DNA from: Roseovarius sp.
Lineage (GTDB): Bacteria > Pseudomonadota > Alphaproteobacteria > Rhodobacterales > Rhodobacteraceae
Direction of reading: 5' to 3'
Assembly: GCF_030373445.1 (NCBI RefSeq)
Contig: NZ_JAUCYU010000001.1
Coordinates: 679,805 to 743,804 of the forward strand
Length of the DNA stretch: 64,000 nucleotides
This document shows, in pieces, positions 14,555-23,663 of this stretch. Within the stretch, counting starts at the first letter, position 1. Every line of letters starts with the position of its first letter. The position numbers and the translations under genes were made by a program. The notes under the pieces are model-generated. The model was given only the letters and a program-made list of their open reading frames with translations, had not been told where the DNA came from and did not search any database.

Positions 14555-15570
14555 CACACGCCTTCGTATCCGTCCGCGAACTCACCAAGGAATACCCGGT
14601 CGTCACGGGCTTCCTCGGCAAGAAGGCGACCCTGACCGCGGTGTCCGACATTTCCTTCGACATCGGCGAGGGCAAGACCTTCGGCCTCGTCGGCGAATCC
14701 GGCTCGGGCAAGACCACGACCGCCCGCATGATCCTCGGCGCCGAGCCCGCGACCAGCGGCTCGGTCAAGATCGATGGCAAGCCGCTGATGAACGAAAAGG
14801 GCCGCGTCGACCCGGTCCTGCGCCGCATGATGCAGCCGGTGCTGCAGGATCCCTACACCTCGCTCAGCCCGCGGATGTGCGTGGGCCATATCATCGACGA
14901 GCCGCTCAGAACCCAGAAACTGCTCAGCGGAGAACGCGCCCTGGCACAGCGCGTCAGCGAATTGCTCGACATGGTCGGCCTGCCGCAGGACGCCGCCCGC
15001 CGCTACCCGAACGAGCTCAGCGGCGGCCAGCGCCAAAGGGTGGCCATCGCCCGCGCCATCGCCCCGAAACCGCGCTTCCTCGTCCTCGACGAGCCGGTCT
15101 CGGCGCTCGACGTCTCGATCCAGGCCCAGATCCTGAACCTGCTGAAGGACCTGCAAAGCGAGTTCAAGCTGACCTACCTGCTGATCTCGCACGATCTCAG
15201 CGTGGTCTCCTTCATGAGCGACGCCATCGGCGTCATGTATCTCGGCCGCTTCATGGAAATCGGCCCGAAAGACGAGGTCCTGCGCCGAAGTTCCCACCCC
15301 TACACGATGATCCTGAAAAGCGCCGCCTCCACAGACGAGGGCGCCGCGCTTCCGATTTCGGGGGAAATCCCCTCTCCGCTCAGCCCGCCATCCGGCTGCC
15401 CGTTCCACACGCGCTGCCCGTTCAGCCAGCAGATTTGCGCAACCACGCAGCCCGAGCTCGAGGCCGGCCCCGCCGGCCAGTTCAGCGCCTGCCATTTCGC
15501 AAAGGACATCCGTGCCGGGAAACCGGCCGGCACCTGCGCCACCCTCGCGACCGGGGCGATGGGCAGATGA
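14551..15570 (+). CDS. ABC transporter ATP-binding protein, DppF/OppF type
   Basis: A 339-residue second ATPase: Walker A GESGSGKT at 48-55, Q-loop VLQDPYTSLSPRM, signature LSGGQRQRVAIARA, Walker B FLVLDEPVSALD, and the C-terminal CPFHTRCPFSQQIC cluster. ATG 14551 overlaps the preceding stop by four bases; longer in-frame starts lie inside the preceding gene. Together with the DppD-like protein it energises the importer. The substrate-binding gene follows after 28 bases, last in the transporter set, which is less usual than first position. Confidence 0.93.
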   Translation: MTHAFVSVRELTKEYPVVTGFLGKKATLTAVSDISFDIGEGKTFGLVGESGSGKTTTARMILGAEPATSGSVKIDGKPLMNEKGRVDPVLRRMMQPVLQDPYTSLSPRMCVGHIIDEPLRTQKLLSGERALAQRVSELLDMVGLPQDAARRYPNELSGGQRQRVAIARAIAPKPRFLVLDEPVSALDVSIQAQILNLLKDLQSEFKLTYLLISHDLSVVSFMSDAIGVMYLGRFMEIGPKDEVLRRSSHPYTMILKSAASTDEGAALPISGEIPSPLSPPSGCPFHTRCPFSQQICATTQPELEAGPAGQFSACHFAKDIRAGKPAGTCATLATGAMGR

Positions 15571-15598
15571 CAGTTCCAAAAAGGAGGAGGAGAAAACA

Positions 15599-17149
15599 AT
15601 GAACATTCTGAAAAACAAGGGGCTGAGGGCCCTCAAATCGGCGGCCACGGGCCTGCTGGCGTCGGTGGCGCTTGCAGGTGTGGTTCATGCCACCGAACCG
15701 GCCGTCGACAAGGACACGATCGTCTTCGCCACCGACCGCAACATCGCGATCCTCGATGCGCAGGTCGACAATACCGGCAACTCGGATCGCTACCACTGGC
15801 AGCTCTTCGACAACCTCTACACCTTCGACCAGGACGGCCGCCTGACCCCGCAGATCGCCGAAAGCTTCGAGCGTTCCGACGATGGCCTCACCTACACGTT
15901 CAAGATCCGCGACGACGTGATCTTTCACAACGGCGCGGCCCTGACGGCGGAAGACGTGAAATACTCGATCGAGCGCATCCTCGACCCCGAGGTCCAGAGC
16001 ACGCGCCGCCCCTACTTCGCCACCACGATCGACAGCGTCGAGGTCACCGACCCGTCGACCGTCGTCGTGAACATGGCCAAGCCCGATGCCGTCTTCATGA
16101 ACAAGGCCGCGGCCTTCATCGCCATCGTGCCCAAGGAATACACGGAATCGCTTGACTCTCCCGACGAGTTCGCCCGCAACCCCGTCGGCGCAGGGCCCTA
16201 CAAGTTCGTCGAGCTCAATGTCGGCCAGTCGCTGACGCTGGAACGGTTCGACGACTATTACGGTGAAAAACCCGGCATCAAGACGCTGGTCTTCAAGTTC
16301 ATCTCCGACAGCAGCACCCGCGTCAACGCCCTGCTCACCGGCGAGGTGGACATGGCCGACAAGATCGACGCGGCCGATGTGAAACGGCTGGAAACCACCG
16401 ATGGCATCGACGTGCTGCCCGTGCCCACAGGCAGCCCCCTGCACGTGCGGCTCTACGCCAACGATCCCGACTCCCCGATCAGCGATCCCAAGGTCCGGCT
16501 CGCGCTCAACTACGCGGTCGACGAGAACGCGATCATCGAAAGCGTCATGCATGGCGTGGGCGAACCGCTGTCGTCCTTCATCTCGAAATACTACCCGGTC
16601 GGCGTCGACCCCGAGCTCGAACCCTATGGCTACGACCCGGAAAAGGCCCGCCAGCTCCTGGCCGAAGCCGGCTACCCCAACGGGTTCGACACCAAGCTTC
16701 TGTGCCCGACCTCCTATTCCAAGGACGTCGCACAGGCCGTCGTCGCCTTCTGGTCGGCCGTCGGCATCAACGCCGAACTGCAGATCATGGACTACTCGGC
16801 CTGGGCGCGCCTGAACAACACCCACAAGTCGGGCCCGATGACGATCATGCAGTATTCCAACGCCATCAACGACCCGATCACCCCCATCTTCGGAACGGCC
16901 AGCAAGGCCGGCACGTGGTCGGATTACGAAAATGACGAGGTCGAGGCCCTGATCGAGAAGACCAACGCCGCGTCCGACCCCGAAGAGCGCGACAAGCTGT
17001 TCCGCGAAATCGGGAAGATCCTTCGTGAGACCGGTCACTCGGTTCTCATCTCCGAGATGTTCTATGTCTTCGGTAAGAATGCCGGGATCGAATGGGAGCC
17101 GCAGCGCGGCTACGCATTCTACAATCTCCGGACAGTTTCATGGAAATGA
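15599..17149 (+). CDS. Periplasmic substrate-binding protein of the Dpp/Opp-type importer (SBP_bac_5)
   Basis: A 516-residue protein with a signal peptide (residues 1-31, ending in VVHATEP) and a family 5 solute-binding fold: FDNLYTFDQDGRLTPQIAESFE, the signature LTAEDVKYSIERILD, and the mid-region VRLALNYAVDENAI. It captures the imported compound and delivers it to the permeases. The very strong AAGGAGGAGG site fixes ATG 15599. The ligand cannot be read from sequence, but the TauD-family dioxygenase 23 bases downstream suggests an acid, amine or ether that is hydroxylated after uptake. Confidence 0.93.
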   Translation: MNILKNKGLRALKSAATGLLASVALAGVVHATEPAVDKDTIVFATDRNIAILDAQVDNTGNSDRYHWQLFDNLYTFDQDGRLTPQIAESFERSDDGLTYTFKIRDDVIFHNGAALTAEDVKYSIERILDPEVQSTRRPYFATTIDSVEVTDPSTVVVNMAKPDAVFMNKAAAFIAIVPKEYTESLDSPDEFARNPVGAGPYKFVELNVGQSLTLERFDDYYGEKPGIKTLVFKFISDSSTRVNALLTGEVDMADKIDAADVKRLETTDGIDVLPVPTGSPLHVRLYANDPDSPISDPKVRLALNYAVDENAIIESVMHGVGEPLSSFISKYYPVGVDPELEPYGYDPEKARQLLAEAGYPNGFDTKLLCPTSYSKDVAQAVVAFWSAVGINAELQIMDYSAWARLNNTHKSGPMTIMQYSNAINDPITPIFGTASKAGTWSDYENDEVEALIEKTNAASDPEERDKLFREIGKILRETGHSVLISEMFYVFGKNAGIEWEPQRGYAFYNLRTVSWK

Positions 17150-17172
17150 GCAAACCAAGGAGGTGACGGAAA

Positions 17173-18066
17173 ATGTCACAGCAAGACACCATGGATGACG
17201 TCAATACCAGCTTCGAGGTCAAGCAGGGGCCAATTCCCCTCGGCACGGAAATCACGGGCATCGACCTGTCGAAGAAAGTGTCGGACGACTGCTTTGCCGA
17301 GATCGAGAAGCTGTTCAACGAGTGCTCGGTGATCGTGTTCCGCGATCAGGACATCTCGCCCGAGGATCACATCGAGTTCAGCCGCCGCTTCGGCGGGCTC
17401 GAGGTCCACGTGATGGAGCAGTACCTCCTGCCCGGGTATCCCGAGATCTTCCGGGTCTCCAACATCGTCGAGAACGGCAAGCGGATCGGCGGCAGCGGCG
17501 AGTTCTGGCACACCGACCTGTCCTACGTGAAGCAGCCCAGCCGTGGCTCGCTGCTCTACGCGGTCGAAGTGCCCCGGGAAAACGGCAAGCCGCTTGGCGA
17601 CACGATGTTCGCCTCGATGACCGACGCCTACGATGCGCTGTCCGACGAGATGAAGGAGCGCATCGAGAACCTTCAGGCGGTGCACCGCTACGGCATGGCC
17701 TACGAGAAGGTCCGCAAGGAACGCGGCGGAACCAGCGAACTGAACGACGACCAGAAGTCAAAGGTCCCCGACGTGGTTCACCCGGTCGTCCACGTGCACC
17801 CGGTGACCAGGCGCAAGAGCATCTTCGTCAACGAAGGCTTCACCTCGCATATCGTCGACATGCCGGAAGAGGAAAGCCGCGCCCTGCTCGACGAGCTGTT
17901 CGAGCATTGCAAGCGCCCCGACTTCCAGTATCGCCATGTCTGGAACGAGGGCGACCTGGTGATGTGGGACAACTGGGCCACCCAGCACCGCGGCACCGGC
18001 GGCTATTCGTCCGAGCATCGCCGGATGATGCACCGCACCACCCTGACGCCGACCGAGGCGTTCTGA
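17173..18066 (+). CDS. TauD/TfdA-family Fe(II)/2-oxoglutarate dioxygenase (copy 1)
   Basis: A 297-residue non-haem iron oxygenase with the facial triad: His113-x-Asp115 in EFWHTDLSY and distal His272 in ATQHRGTGGY, plus an arginine downstream (RRMMHR) for 2-oxoglutarate. Length matches TauD/TfdA enzymes, which hydroxylate taurine, phenoxyacetates, sulfate esters and similar acids, often releasing the side group. It is the last gene of the dpp-type operon; GGAGG lies upstream. A paralogue lies at 21143-22021. The substrate is unknown; the taurine arginine pattern cannot be judged without alignment. Confidence 0.9.
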   Translation: MSQQDTMDDVNTSFEVKQGPIPLGTEITGIDLSKKVSDDCFAEIEKLFNECSVIVFRDQDISPEDHIEFSRRFGGLEVHVMEQYLLPGYPEIFRVSNIVENGKRIGGSGEFWHTDLSYVKQPSRGSLLYAVEVPRENGKPLGDTMFASMTDAYDALSDEMKERIENLQAVHRYGMAYEKVRKERGGTSELNDDQKSKVPDVVHPVVHVHPVTRRKSIFVNEGFTSHIVDMPEEESRALLDELFEHCKRPDFQYRHVWNEGDLVMWDNWATQHRGTGGYSSEHRRMMHRTTLTPTEAF

Positions 18067-18073
18067 AACCTTC

Positions 18074-18109
18074 GCGGCGGCGCGGCCGGCCCCCGGCCCG
18101 CGCCGCCGC
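18074..18109. terminator. GC-rich hairpin between convergent dioxygenase and MocR genes
   Basis: The 12-base arms GCGGCGGCGCGG (18074-18085) and CCGCGCCGCCGC (18098-18109) pair perfectly around a C-rich loop. It starts 7 bases after the dioxygenase stop and lies in a convergent gap, so it can serve both strands. There is no T-run, so it may be a Rho-assisted or stabilising hairpin. Confidence 0.6.
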
Positions 18110-18165
18110 ACCTCGGCCAGCCAGCTTTGCCGGCAGGCGCCCGGGCCGCAACGGCCCTGCCCCTC

Positions 18166-19599
18166 TCAACCGTGTGACAGCAGGCCGTTCAGCACCGTAA
18201 GCTGCTTGACGAGCTCCTCGTCGGATTGCGGGCCGGTCAGGGAAATCCTGATACCCTCCTGCGCATGATTTGCGCCCTTCAGCGTGAACTCCCGCGAACC
18301 GCCCACCTCGATCCCCGCCTGGCGCGCCGCCGTGGTGAAGGATTCCGGGTGCCACCCGTCCGGAAGGCTGAGCCAGCCATAATGCGACAGCGGTCCGGGG
18401 CGGAACAGCTCCGGCCCGAATATGCTCCGGGCGATCTGCCCGCGCCGGTTCACCACCTCGGCATTGTCGGCCCAGATATCCTTGACGACATCGTCCTTCA
18501 GCAACCGTTCCACGACGGCGTAATTGAGCACGGACGGATAGAAGTGATGCATCCGCATCGAGGTGACAAGCTGGCTCGCCCATCCGGGCGGGGCCCGGAC
18601 GATGCCAAGCGGCGCCGATGGCGTCAGGCTCTTGGAGGTACTCGAAATCAGGAAGGTGCGCTCGGGAATGAGCTCGGCAATGATCGGCCCGTCATTGGCC
18701 GGCGCGACAAGCGCCGCGTTGTCCTCGATCACGATCAGGTCGAAGCGCCTCGCGATGGCCGCGATCTCCTCGCGCCGATGGGGCGGGGTGACCACGCTCA
18801 GCGGGTTGTGAACCGCGGTCTGCACGAACAGCATCTTGCCCATCCCGCGCCGGCAGGCACCCTCGAGCGCGGCCGGGACGATGCCTTCGTCGTCATGCTC
18901 GATATCGATCATCTGCCGTCCGTTGATCGACTGAAGGTGCCGCATGCCGCCATAGGTCACGGCCGACATGAGGATCGGCAGCGTCTGCAGGTTCTGGAAC
19001 GTCAGGATCAGGAAGATCCCGATATGGGCCCCGCCGGTCAGCATCACGTCTTCCGCGTTGGCCTGGAAACCCATCTGCCGAAGCCACTCGGCGCCGATAC
19101 CGCAATGGCGCGGAGAGAAATCGGTCAGGTATTGCCGGTAATCCGGCGACGGCGCGGCCGCTTCGGGGGCAATCGCCGCGATGCTCTCGCTCAGGAGGCG
19201 CTGCAGGCGGTCCGACGGCGCGCGGGGAAGCGCGAGATTTGCCAGCACGCCCTCCTCGAGGTGGCGATTGGCATAGAGCGAGGGCCGGTTGACGTCGACG
19301 GAGAGCTTCGGGGCAAGCTCTTTCTGGAAAAGCCGCGGATAGGTCGCTTCCTTCCTGACATGCGTTCCGCGCCCGGTTTCCCCCGAGATCAGGCCGCGTT
19401 TCGATGCAATCGCATAAGCCCGTGCGGTCGTGCCCGGTGTCACCCCGATCAGCTTGGCCAGTTCCCGCTGCGGCGGGACGCGATCCCCAGCGCAAAGGCG
19501 GCCGGTCTGGATTGCCTCGGAAAGTGCCTCCACGATGGCGACATACCGGGGGCCGGAGCGGTCCGCGATTGAATCGTACCAGTGTTCCTGCTGCCCCAT
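18166..19599 (-). CDS. MocR-type regulator (GntR helix-turn-helix fused to aminotransferase fold)
   Basis: A 477-residue fusion: an N-terminal GntR winged helix (about residues 15-85; PPQRELAKLIGVTPGTTARAYAIASKRGLI) and a C-terminal class I aminotransferase-like domain with the probable PLP lysine in SSTSKSLTPSAPLG. MocR proteins (PdxR, TauR, GabR) bind PLP and an amine or amino-acid effector and usually act on direct repeats. The start at 19599 gives the normal distance to the GntR domain; an ATG at 19665 would add 22 residues. It diverges from the flavoenzyme gene at 19843. The TGCAyyAAw repeats in that gap and before livG are its likely targets, which is inference. Confidence 0.9.
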   Translation of the reverse strand: MGQQEHWYDSIADRSGPRYVAIVEALSEAIQTGRLCAGDRVPPQRELAKLIGVTPGTTARAYAIASKRGLISGETGRGTHVRKEATYPRLFQKELAPKLSVDVNRPSLYANRHLEEGVLANLALPRAPSDRLQRLLSESIAAIAPEAAAPSPDYRQYLTDFSPRHCGIGAEWLRQMGFQANAEDVMLTGGAHIGIFLILTFQNLQTLPILMSAVTYGGMRHLQSINGRQMIDIEHDDEGIVPAALEGACRRGMGKMLFVQTAVHNPLSVVTPPHRREEIAAIARRFDLIVIEDNAALVAPANDGPIIAELIPERTFLISSTSKSLTPSAPLGIVRAPPGWASQLVTSMRMHHFYPSVLNYAVVERLLKDDVVKDIWADNAEVVNRRGQIARSIFGPELFRPGPLSHYGWLSLPDGWHPESFTTAARQAGIEVGGSREFTLKGANHAQEGIRISLTGPQSDEELVKQLTVLNGLLSHG

Positions 19600-19722
19600 G
19601 TACTCGGCTATCCCTGCTTCTGAAATACAGTCATAAGCTACAACGCCATATTGGAGCAACCGCATCGCTTGTGCGTCGGGCGACCGATTTGCCCTTGTGC
19701 CGACCCGGCAATCCGATTAAAT

Positions 19723-19749
19723 TGCACTAAATGCACCAATTGCAGTGAC
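19723..19749. promoter_or_regulatory. Three 9-base direct repeats in the mocR-flavoenzyme divergent promoter
   Basis: Three units follow one another at a strict 9-base period: TGCACTAAA (19723), TGCACCAAT (19732) and the more diverged TGCAGTGAC (19741). CAATTGC and TTGCAATC follow. Direct repeats next to a divergently read mocR-like gene fit the way MocR regulators bind DNA. The same period and unit type occur before the liv operon at 26028-26045. Confidence 0.58.
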
Positions 19750-19842
19750 CCAATTGCCTTGCAATCCTCGCTGCCGGTTGGATCGGGACCGTGCCATCGG
19801 CGCGACCCGGGAGGGGAAAGGCGGCTTGCCGAGGAGGAGCGC

Positions 19843-21042
19843 ATGTCTGCACCGTATCGTCCCGCGTACCTGGAGGTCGCGCAGCAATGCGCGGCGAAGC
19901 TGCGCGAACGGGCGGCCGAGGTGGACCGGGCGGGCACCTACCCCCGCGCCTCTATGGACATCGTGCGCGACCATGGCCTGCTGCACGCCGTGGCCCCGAC
20001 GTATATGGGCGGGCTCGACCTGGGCCCCAACGGCGACATGTGGGGCTATTTCCGGGTTTTGGAAACACTGGCCAGCGGCTGCAGCTCCACCGCGCAGATC
20101 GTCGCCGTCCATTACGCCGCGATGGCGACGATCAAGGCGATAGGGCACAAGGATCAGCTGGAGAAGTTCGCCCACGAGGCGGCGACGGACGGCGCGACCT
20201 TCTGCTACCTCGGCAGCGAACCGTCACAACGCTTCACCGATGCGGGCGGGCGTCCGAAATACGATTCCGTCGCCACGCCGGTCGACGGGGGCTGGTCGGT
20301 CACGGCGGACAAGTTCTTTGCCACCGGCTCGATGGGCTGCACCTACATCATTCCCCTGTGCATGGCGCAGGGGTCGGACGACATGAGCGGCCTGCTGGTG
20401 CCCGTGGTCCCGGCAGAGGCACCCGGTGTCGAGATCATCGACAGCTGGGACAACATGGGCCAGCGGGCCACCTCCAGCGGCGTCTGCAAGATCAAGGACG
20501 CCTTCGTGCCGCATGACATGACCATCGGCGCGCCGGGCGACTTCCTGAAGCCGGGCACGATCGGCCAGCTGTTCCAGCTGACCTTCGCCGCGCTCTTCAA
20601 CGGCATCGGCCAGTCCGCGCTGGATTTCACCATCGATTACCTGAAGACCTGCGCCAAGCCGGTGATCGGCGTCGAGCGGGCCGTCGACGAGCCCCACGTG
20701 GCGATCCTGATCGGCGACATGAGCGTGAAGCTCGAGGCGGGCAAGGCGCTTGTCCGCCGCGCGGCCGAGGCGCTCTCCGCGGTCGAGTCCGGGGCGGCCT
20801 CCTCCGAAGAGGCCTCCCGCGCGGTGTACCAGGCGAAGTGCCACTGCTCGCAGGCCAGCGTGGAGCTCGGGTCGATGCTGTTCCGCCTCTGCGGCGCCCG
20901 CGCAACCAGCCGCGACTTCAATGCCGACAGGTTCTGGCGCAATGCCAGGACGCTGACCCTGCACGACAACCTGGATCGGCAGCTGACCGCGACCGGACGA
21001 TCCGTCCTCGGGATCGCCGATCTCAAGACAATGACACGGTAA
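19843..21042 (+). CDS. Acyl-CoA dehydrogenase-fold flavoprotein, DszC/SfnB-like monooxygenase
   Basis: A 399-residue protein of the acyl-CoA dehydrogenase fold. The C-terminal FWRNARTLTLHDNL segment is typical of the branch containing DszC and SfnB-type flavin-dependent monooxygenases rather than true acyl-CoA dehydrogenases, and the usual catalytic-glutamate EGT motif is not seen. An NHS-type middle domain is present (SVTADKFFATGSMG). Such enzymes use reduced flavin from a separate reductase, and none is in the window. GAGGAGGA precedes ATG 19843. It heads a rightward set with the second dioxygenase, ligase, carboxyltransferase and hydratase. An ordinary dehydrogenase role remains possible. 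Confidence 0.78.
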   Translation: MSAPYRPAYLEVAQQCAAKLRERAAEVDRAGTYPRASMDIVRDHGLLHAVAPTYMGGLDLGPNGDMWGYFRVLETLASGCSSTAQIVAVHYAAMATIKAIGHKDQLEKFAHEAATDGATFCYLGSEPSQRFTDAGGRPKYDSVATPVDGGWSVTADKFFATGSMGCTYIIPLCMAQGSDDMSGLLVPVVPAEAPGVEIIDSWDNMGQRATSSGVCKIKDAFVPHDMTIGAPGDFLKPGTIGQLFQLTFAALFNGIGQSALDFTIDYLKTCAKPVIGVERAVDEPHVAILIGDMSVKLEAGKALVRRAAEALSAVESGAASSEEASRAVYQAKCHCSQASVELGSMLFRLCGARATSRDFNADRFWRNARTLTLHDNLDRQLTATGRSVLGIADLKTMTR

Positions 21043-21107
21043 GCCATGGTCCACGGCGTCACTTCCGGGCCACGCCGCGGCCGGGGCGGTTACCGGGAAA
21101 CCATGAC

Positions 21108-21128
21108 TCGGGAAGTTCCCGATTTTTT
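21108..21128 (+). terminator. Short hairpin with T6 run before the second dioxygenase gene
   Basis: TCGGG-AAGTT-CCCGA followed by TTTTTT has the shape of a small intrinsic terminator or attenuator. It lies 14 bases before the next start codon and directly before its ribosome site GGGAGG. The stem is only 5 base pairs, so partial termination is more likely than a full stop. Confidence 0.5.
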
Positions 21129-21142
21129 CGATGGGAGGAACC

Positions 21143-22021
21143 ATGACCAACACCACCAAGCCACAGCCCAAGACCACCCGAGCGTCCTCGACCCCCGGCA
21201 TCGAGGTGCGTCCCGTCACGACGGCCATCGGCGCCGAGATCCACGGGATCGACCTGTCGCGCCCCGTCGATGACGCGGCCTTCAAGGTCATCCACGATGC
21301 CCTGATGGAGCACGAGGTCGTCTTCTTCCGCGACCAGGACATGACCCCCGAGGGCCATCTCGAACTGGCGAAACGGTTCGGCACCCCGGACATCTCGAAG
21401 AAGCTGAAACGCTACGAGGGGTACGAGGTCATGTCCCTGCTCGAGAATGACGGCTCGAAAAAGGCGGTCGGCGGCATGTGGCACGCCGACAATACCGACT
21501 ACGCCAATCCCCCCATGGGCTCGCTGCTCTATGCCGAGGTCGCGCCGAGAACCGGCGGCGACACGATGTTCTCGAGCATGACGGCCGCCTTCGATGCCCT
21601 GTCCTCGGGCCTCAAGCGCTACCTGATGGACCTGACCGCGCTGCACGACAACTCGACCGTCCGCCGGACCTACGCCGCCGAAGGCAGCCTGCGGGACGAG
21701 GGAACCGTGGTGGACGCGGCGGTGGAACACCCCGTCGTCCGGATGCACCCGGTAACGAAGAAGCCGGTGCTTTTCGTCAACTCGACCTACACGCAGCGGA
21801 TCGTCGGCGTCGACGACAACGAAAGCAAGCACATCCTGTCGCTGCTGTTCGAACATGTCATGAAACCCGAGTTCCAGGTCCGCTTCCGCTGGCAGGCGGG
21901 GTCGATGGCGATCTGGGACAACCGCGCCACCCAGCACTACGCGCTCGACGACTACAACGAACTGCGCCGGATGCGCCGGGTCCAGATCATCGGCGACACC
22001 CCGGTCCGGGTCGAGAAGTAA
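21143..22021 (+). CDS. TauD/TfdA-family Fe(II)/2-oxoglutarate dioxygenase (copy 2)
   Basis: A 292-residue enzyme with His114-x-Asp116 in MWHADNTDYA, distal His265 in ATQHYALDDY, and RRMRRVQ for 2-oxoglutarate binding. It is clearly related to copy 1 (shared IHGIDLSRPV-like start, FFRDQDM, GSLLYAEV, GGDTMFSSMTAAFDAL) but diverged, so probably has a different or later substrate. ATG 21143 has GGGAGG upstream; a start at 21131 is less likely. It follows the DszC-like gene after a possible attenuator, and the acyl-CoA ligase follows 13 bases after its stop. Confidence 0.9.
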   Translation: MTNTTKPQPKTTRASSTPGIEVRPVTTAIGAEIHGIDLSRPVDDAAFKVIHDALMEHEVVFFRDQDMTPEGHLELAKRFGTPDISKKLKRYEGYEVMSLLENDGSKKAVGGMWHADNTDYANPPMGSLLYAEVAPRTGGDTMFSSMTAAFDALSSGLKRYLMDLTALHDNSTVRRTYAAEGSLRDEGTVVDAAVEHPVVRMHPVTKKPVLFVNSTYTQRIVGVDDNESKHILSLLFEHVMKPEFQVRFRWQAGSMAIWDNRATQHYALDDYNELRRMRRVQIIGDTPVRVEK

Positions 22022-22034
22022 GGCTTCGGCAAAC

Positions 22035-23663
22035 ATGAGTGACGACCAGCAACACCCGACCGGTGACCCATGCGACGCAAGCCGGGAGGACCTGTCGGCA
22101 CACCGCTACCGGTTGACGGTCGATGCGCTCTTCCGGCGTGCCGTGAAGCACTGGCCGGACAGCCCCTTCGTCATCGACACCGAGGAGATCAGCTATCGGC
22201 AGATGGACTCGGCCGTCGACCAGGTGGCAAGGGGGCTGGTCGCGCTCGGGGTCCGGCCCGGCGACAGGGTGGCGCTCTGGATGTCGAACATCCCCGAATG
22301 GATCGCGGTGCAGTTCGCCGTGACCCGGATCGGCGCCGTCCTGGCGCCGATCAACACCCGCCTGCGGGCGGCCGACCTGGCCCAGCTTCTGGCCGATTCC
22401 GGCGCCAGGGTCGTCGTCACGCAGGCCGGCTCCGGCGATGTCTCCTACGAGCGCATCCTTCAGGAAGTGCTCGCGGCCGGCGACGGCCTGCCTGCGCTGG
22501 AACACGTGGTGCTGGCAAGGTCGGAGGCGCCCGGCCCGGCGCCCTTCCTCGACTGGTCCGCCTTCCTCGCCGGCGGCCGGAACGTTGCCCTGCCCCCCGT
22601 CGCGGCGGCACCGGATGACTTGGCCTATATCCTCTATACCTCGGGCTCCACCTCGCGGCCGAAAGGGGTCATGCTCAGCCATGCCAGCCTGAACAACGCG
22701 CTCAACATCGCCATCGACTACGTCCAGGGCGACCGCATCTTCCTGGCCTACCCGCTGTTCGCCGTCACCGGCTGCCAGAACGCCGTGCTGGTCGCGGTCG
22801 CGGTGGGCGGGTGCCTCGTGCTGCAGACCCGCTTCGACCCGGAGGAGGCGCTCGACCTGATCGAGTCCCGCGCCTGCACGGTAATTGCCGGCATCACCCA
22901 GATCCTGAAGGAAATCGCCGCCTCCGCTGCATTCTCGCCCGACCGGGTCGCCTCCGTCCGGATGGCCGCCATATTTCCCCGCCGCAAGGAACATACCGAG
23001 CTGCTGGCGCGCTTCGGCGTAAGCAAGGCCACGACGGGCTACGGCATGACCGAGACAAGCGGCCCGGTCACGCATTCCGCCGCGCTGGACGAGATCGGGC
23101 TGGAAGGCCGTGAATTCCCCGGTGACCGCATCCGGCTGGTGGCCGAGACCGGCGGCTGCCCGCCCCCCGGAGAGCCCGGCGCGATTCACGTCAGGACGCC
23201 GCATATCATGCTGGGATATTTCGGCGACCCCGAGGCGACCGCCGCCCAGTTCGACGCGGACGGCTGGTTCGACACCGGCGACATCGGCTGCAAGGACGCG
23301 CAGGGCCGGCTGCAATGGCTGGGCCGGGGATCGGAAATCATCAAGTCCTCCGGCTTCAACTACGCGGCGCAGGAGGTCGAGATGTTCCTGGCGCATCACG
23401 CGGATGTCGCGGACCTTGCGCTGATCGGCGTGCCCGACCCCGACCGGGGCGAGGTGGGCGCCGTCTTCGTCGTGTCCCGCGACGGCGCCGCCTTCACCCG
23501 CGAGGATCTTCAGCAAATCTGCCGGAACCGCATCGCCTCCTACAAGATCCCGCACCACGTCATCATGGTCGACCGCCTGCCGAAGACCGCCTCCGGCAAG
23601 GTGCGCAAGGGCGAGCTGCGCGAATGGTACGAGGAAATGGGAGGGCCGTTGCATGTCGTCTGA
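22035..23663 (+). CDS. Acyl-CoA synthetase / AMP-dependent ligase
   Basis: A 542-residue ANL-superfamily enzyme. It has the P-loop YTSGSTSRPKGVMLSH, the A5 motif GYGMTETSGP, GWFDTGDIG, and the C-terminal catalytic lysine in LPKTASGKVRKGEL. It would activate a carboxylic acid to its CoA thioester using ATP. Length and motifs are those of medium-chain or aromatic acyl-CoA synthetases; the acid is unknown. It overlaps the carboxyltransferase gene by 11 bases. With the Liv importer downstream, it suggests that the pathway passes through CoA esters. Confidence 0.92.
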   Translation: MSDDQQHPTGDPCDASREDLSAHRYRLTVDALFRRAVKHWPDSPFVIDTEEISYRQMDSAVDQVARGLVALGVRPGDRVALWMSNIPEWIAVQFAVTRIGAVLAPINTRLRAADLAQLLADSGARVVVTQAGSGDVSYERILQEVLAAGDGLPALEHVVLARSEAPGPAPFLDWSAFLAGGRNVALPPVAAAPDDLAYILYTSGSTSRPKGVMLSHASLNNALNIAIDYVQGDRIFLAYPLFAVTGCQNAVLVAVAVGGCLVLQTRFDPEEALDLIESRACTVIAGITQILKEIAASAAFSPDRVASVRMAAIFPRRKEHTELLARFGVSKATTGYGMTETSGPVTHSAALDEIGLEGREFPGDRIRLVAETGGCPPPGEPGAIHVRTPHIMLGYFGDPEATAAQFDADGWFDTGDIGCKDAQGRLQWLGRGSEIIKSSGFNYAAQEVEMFLAHHADVADLALIGVPDPDRGEVGAVFVVSRDGAAFTREDLQQICRNRIASYKIPHHVIMVDRLPKTASGKVRKGELREWYEEMGGPLHVV

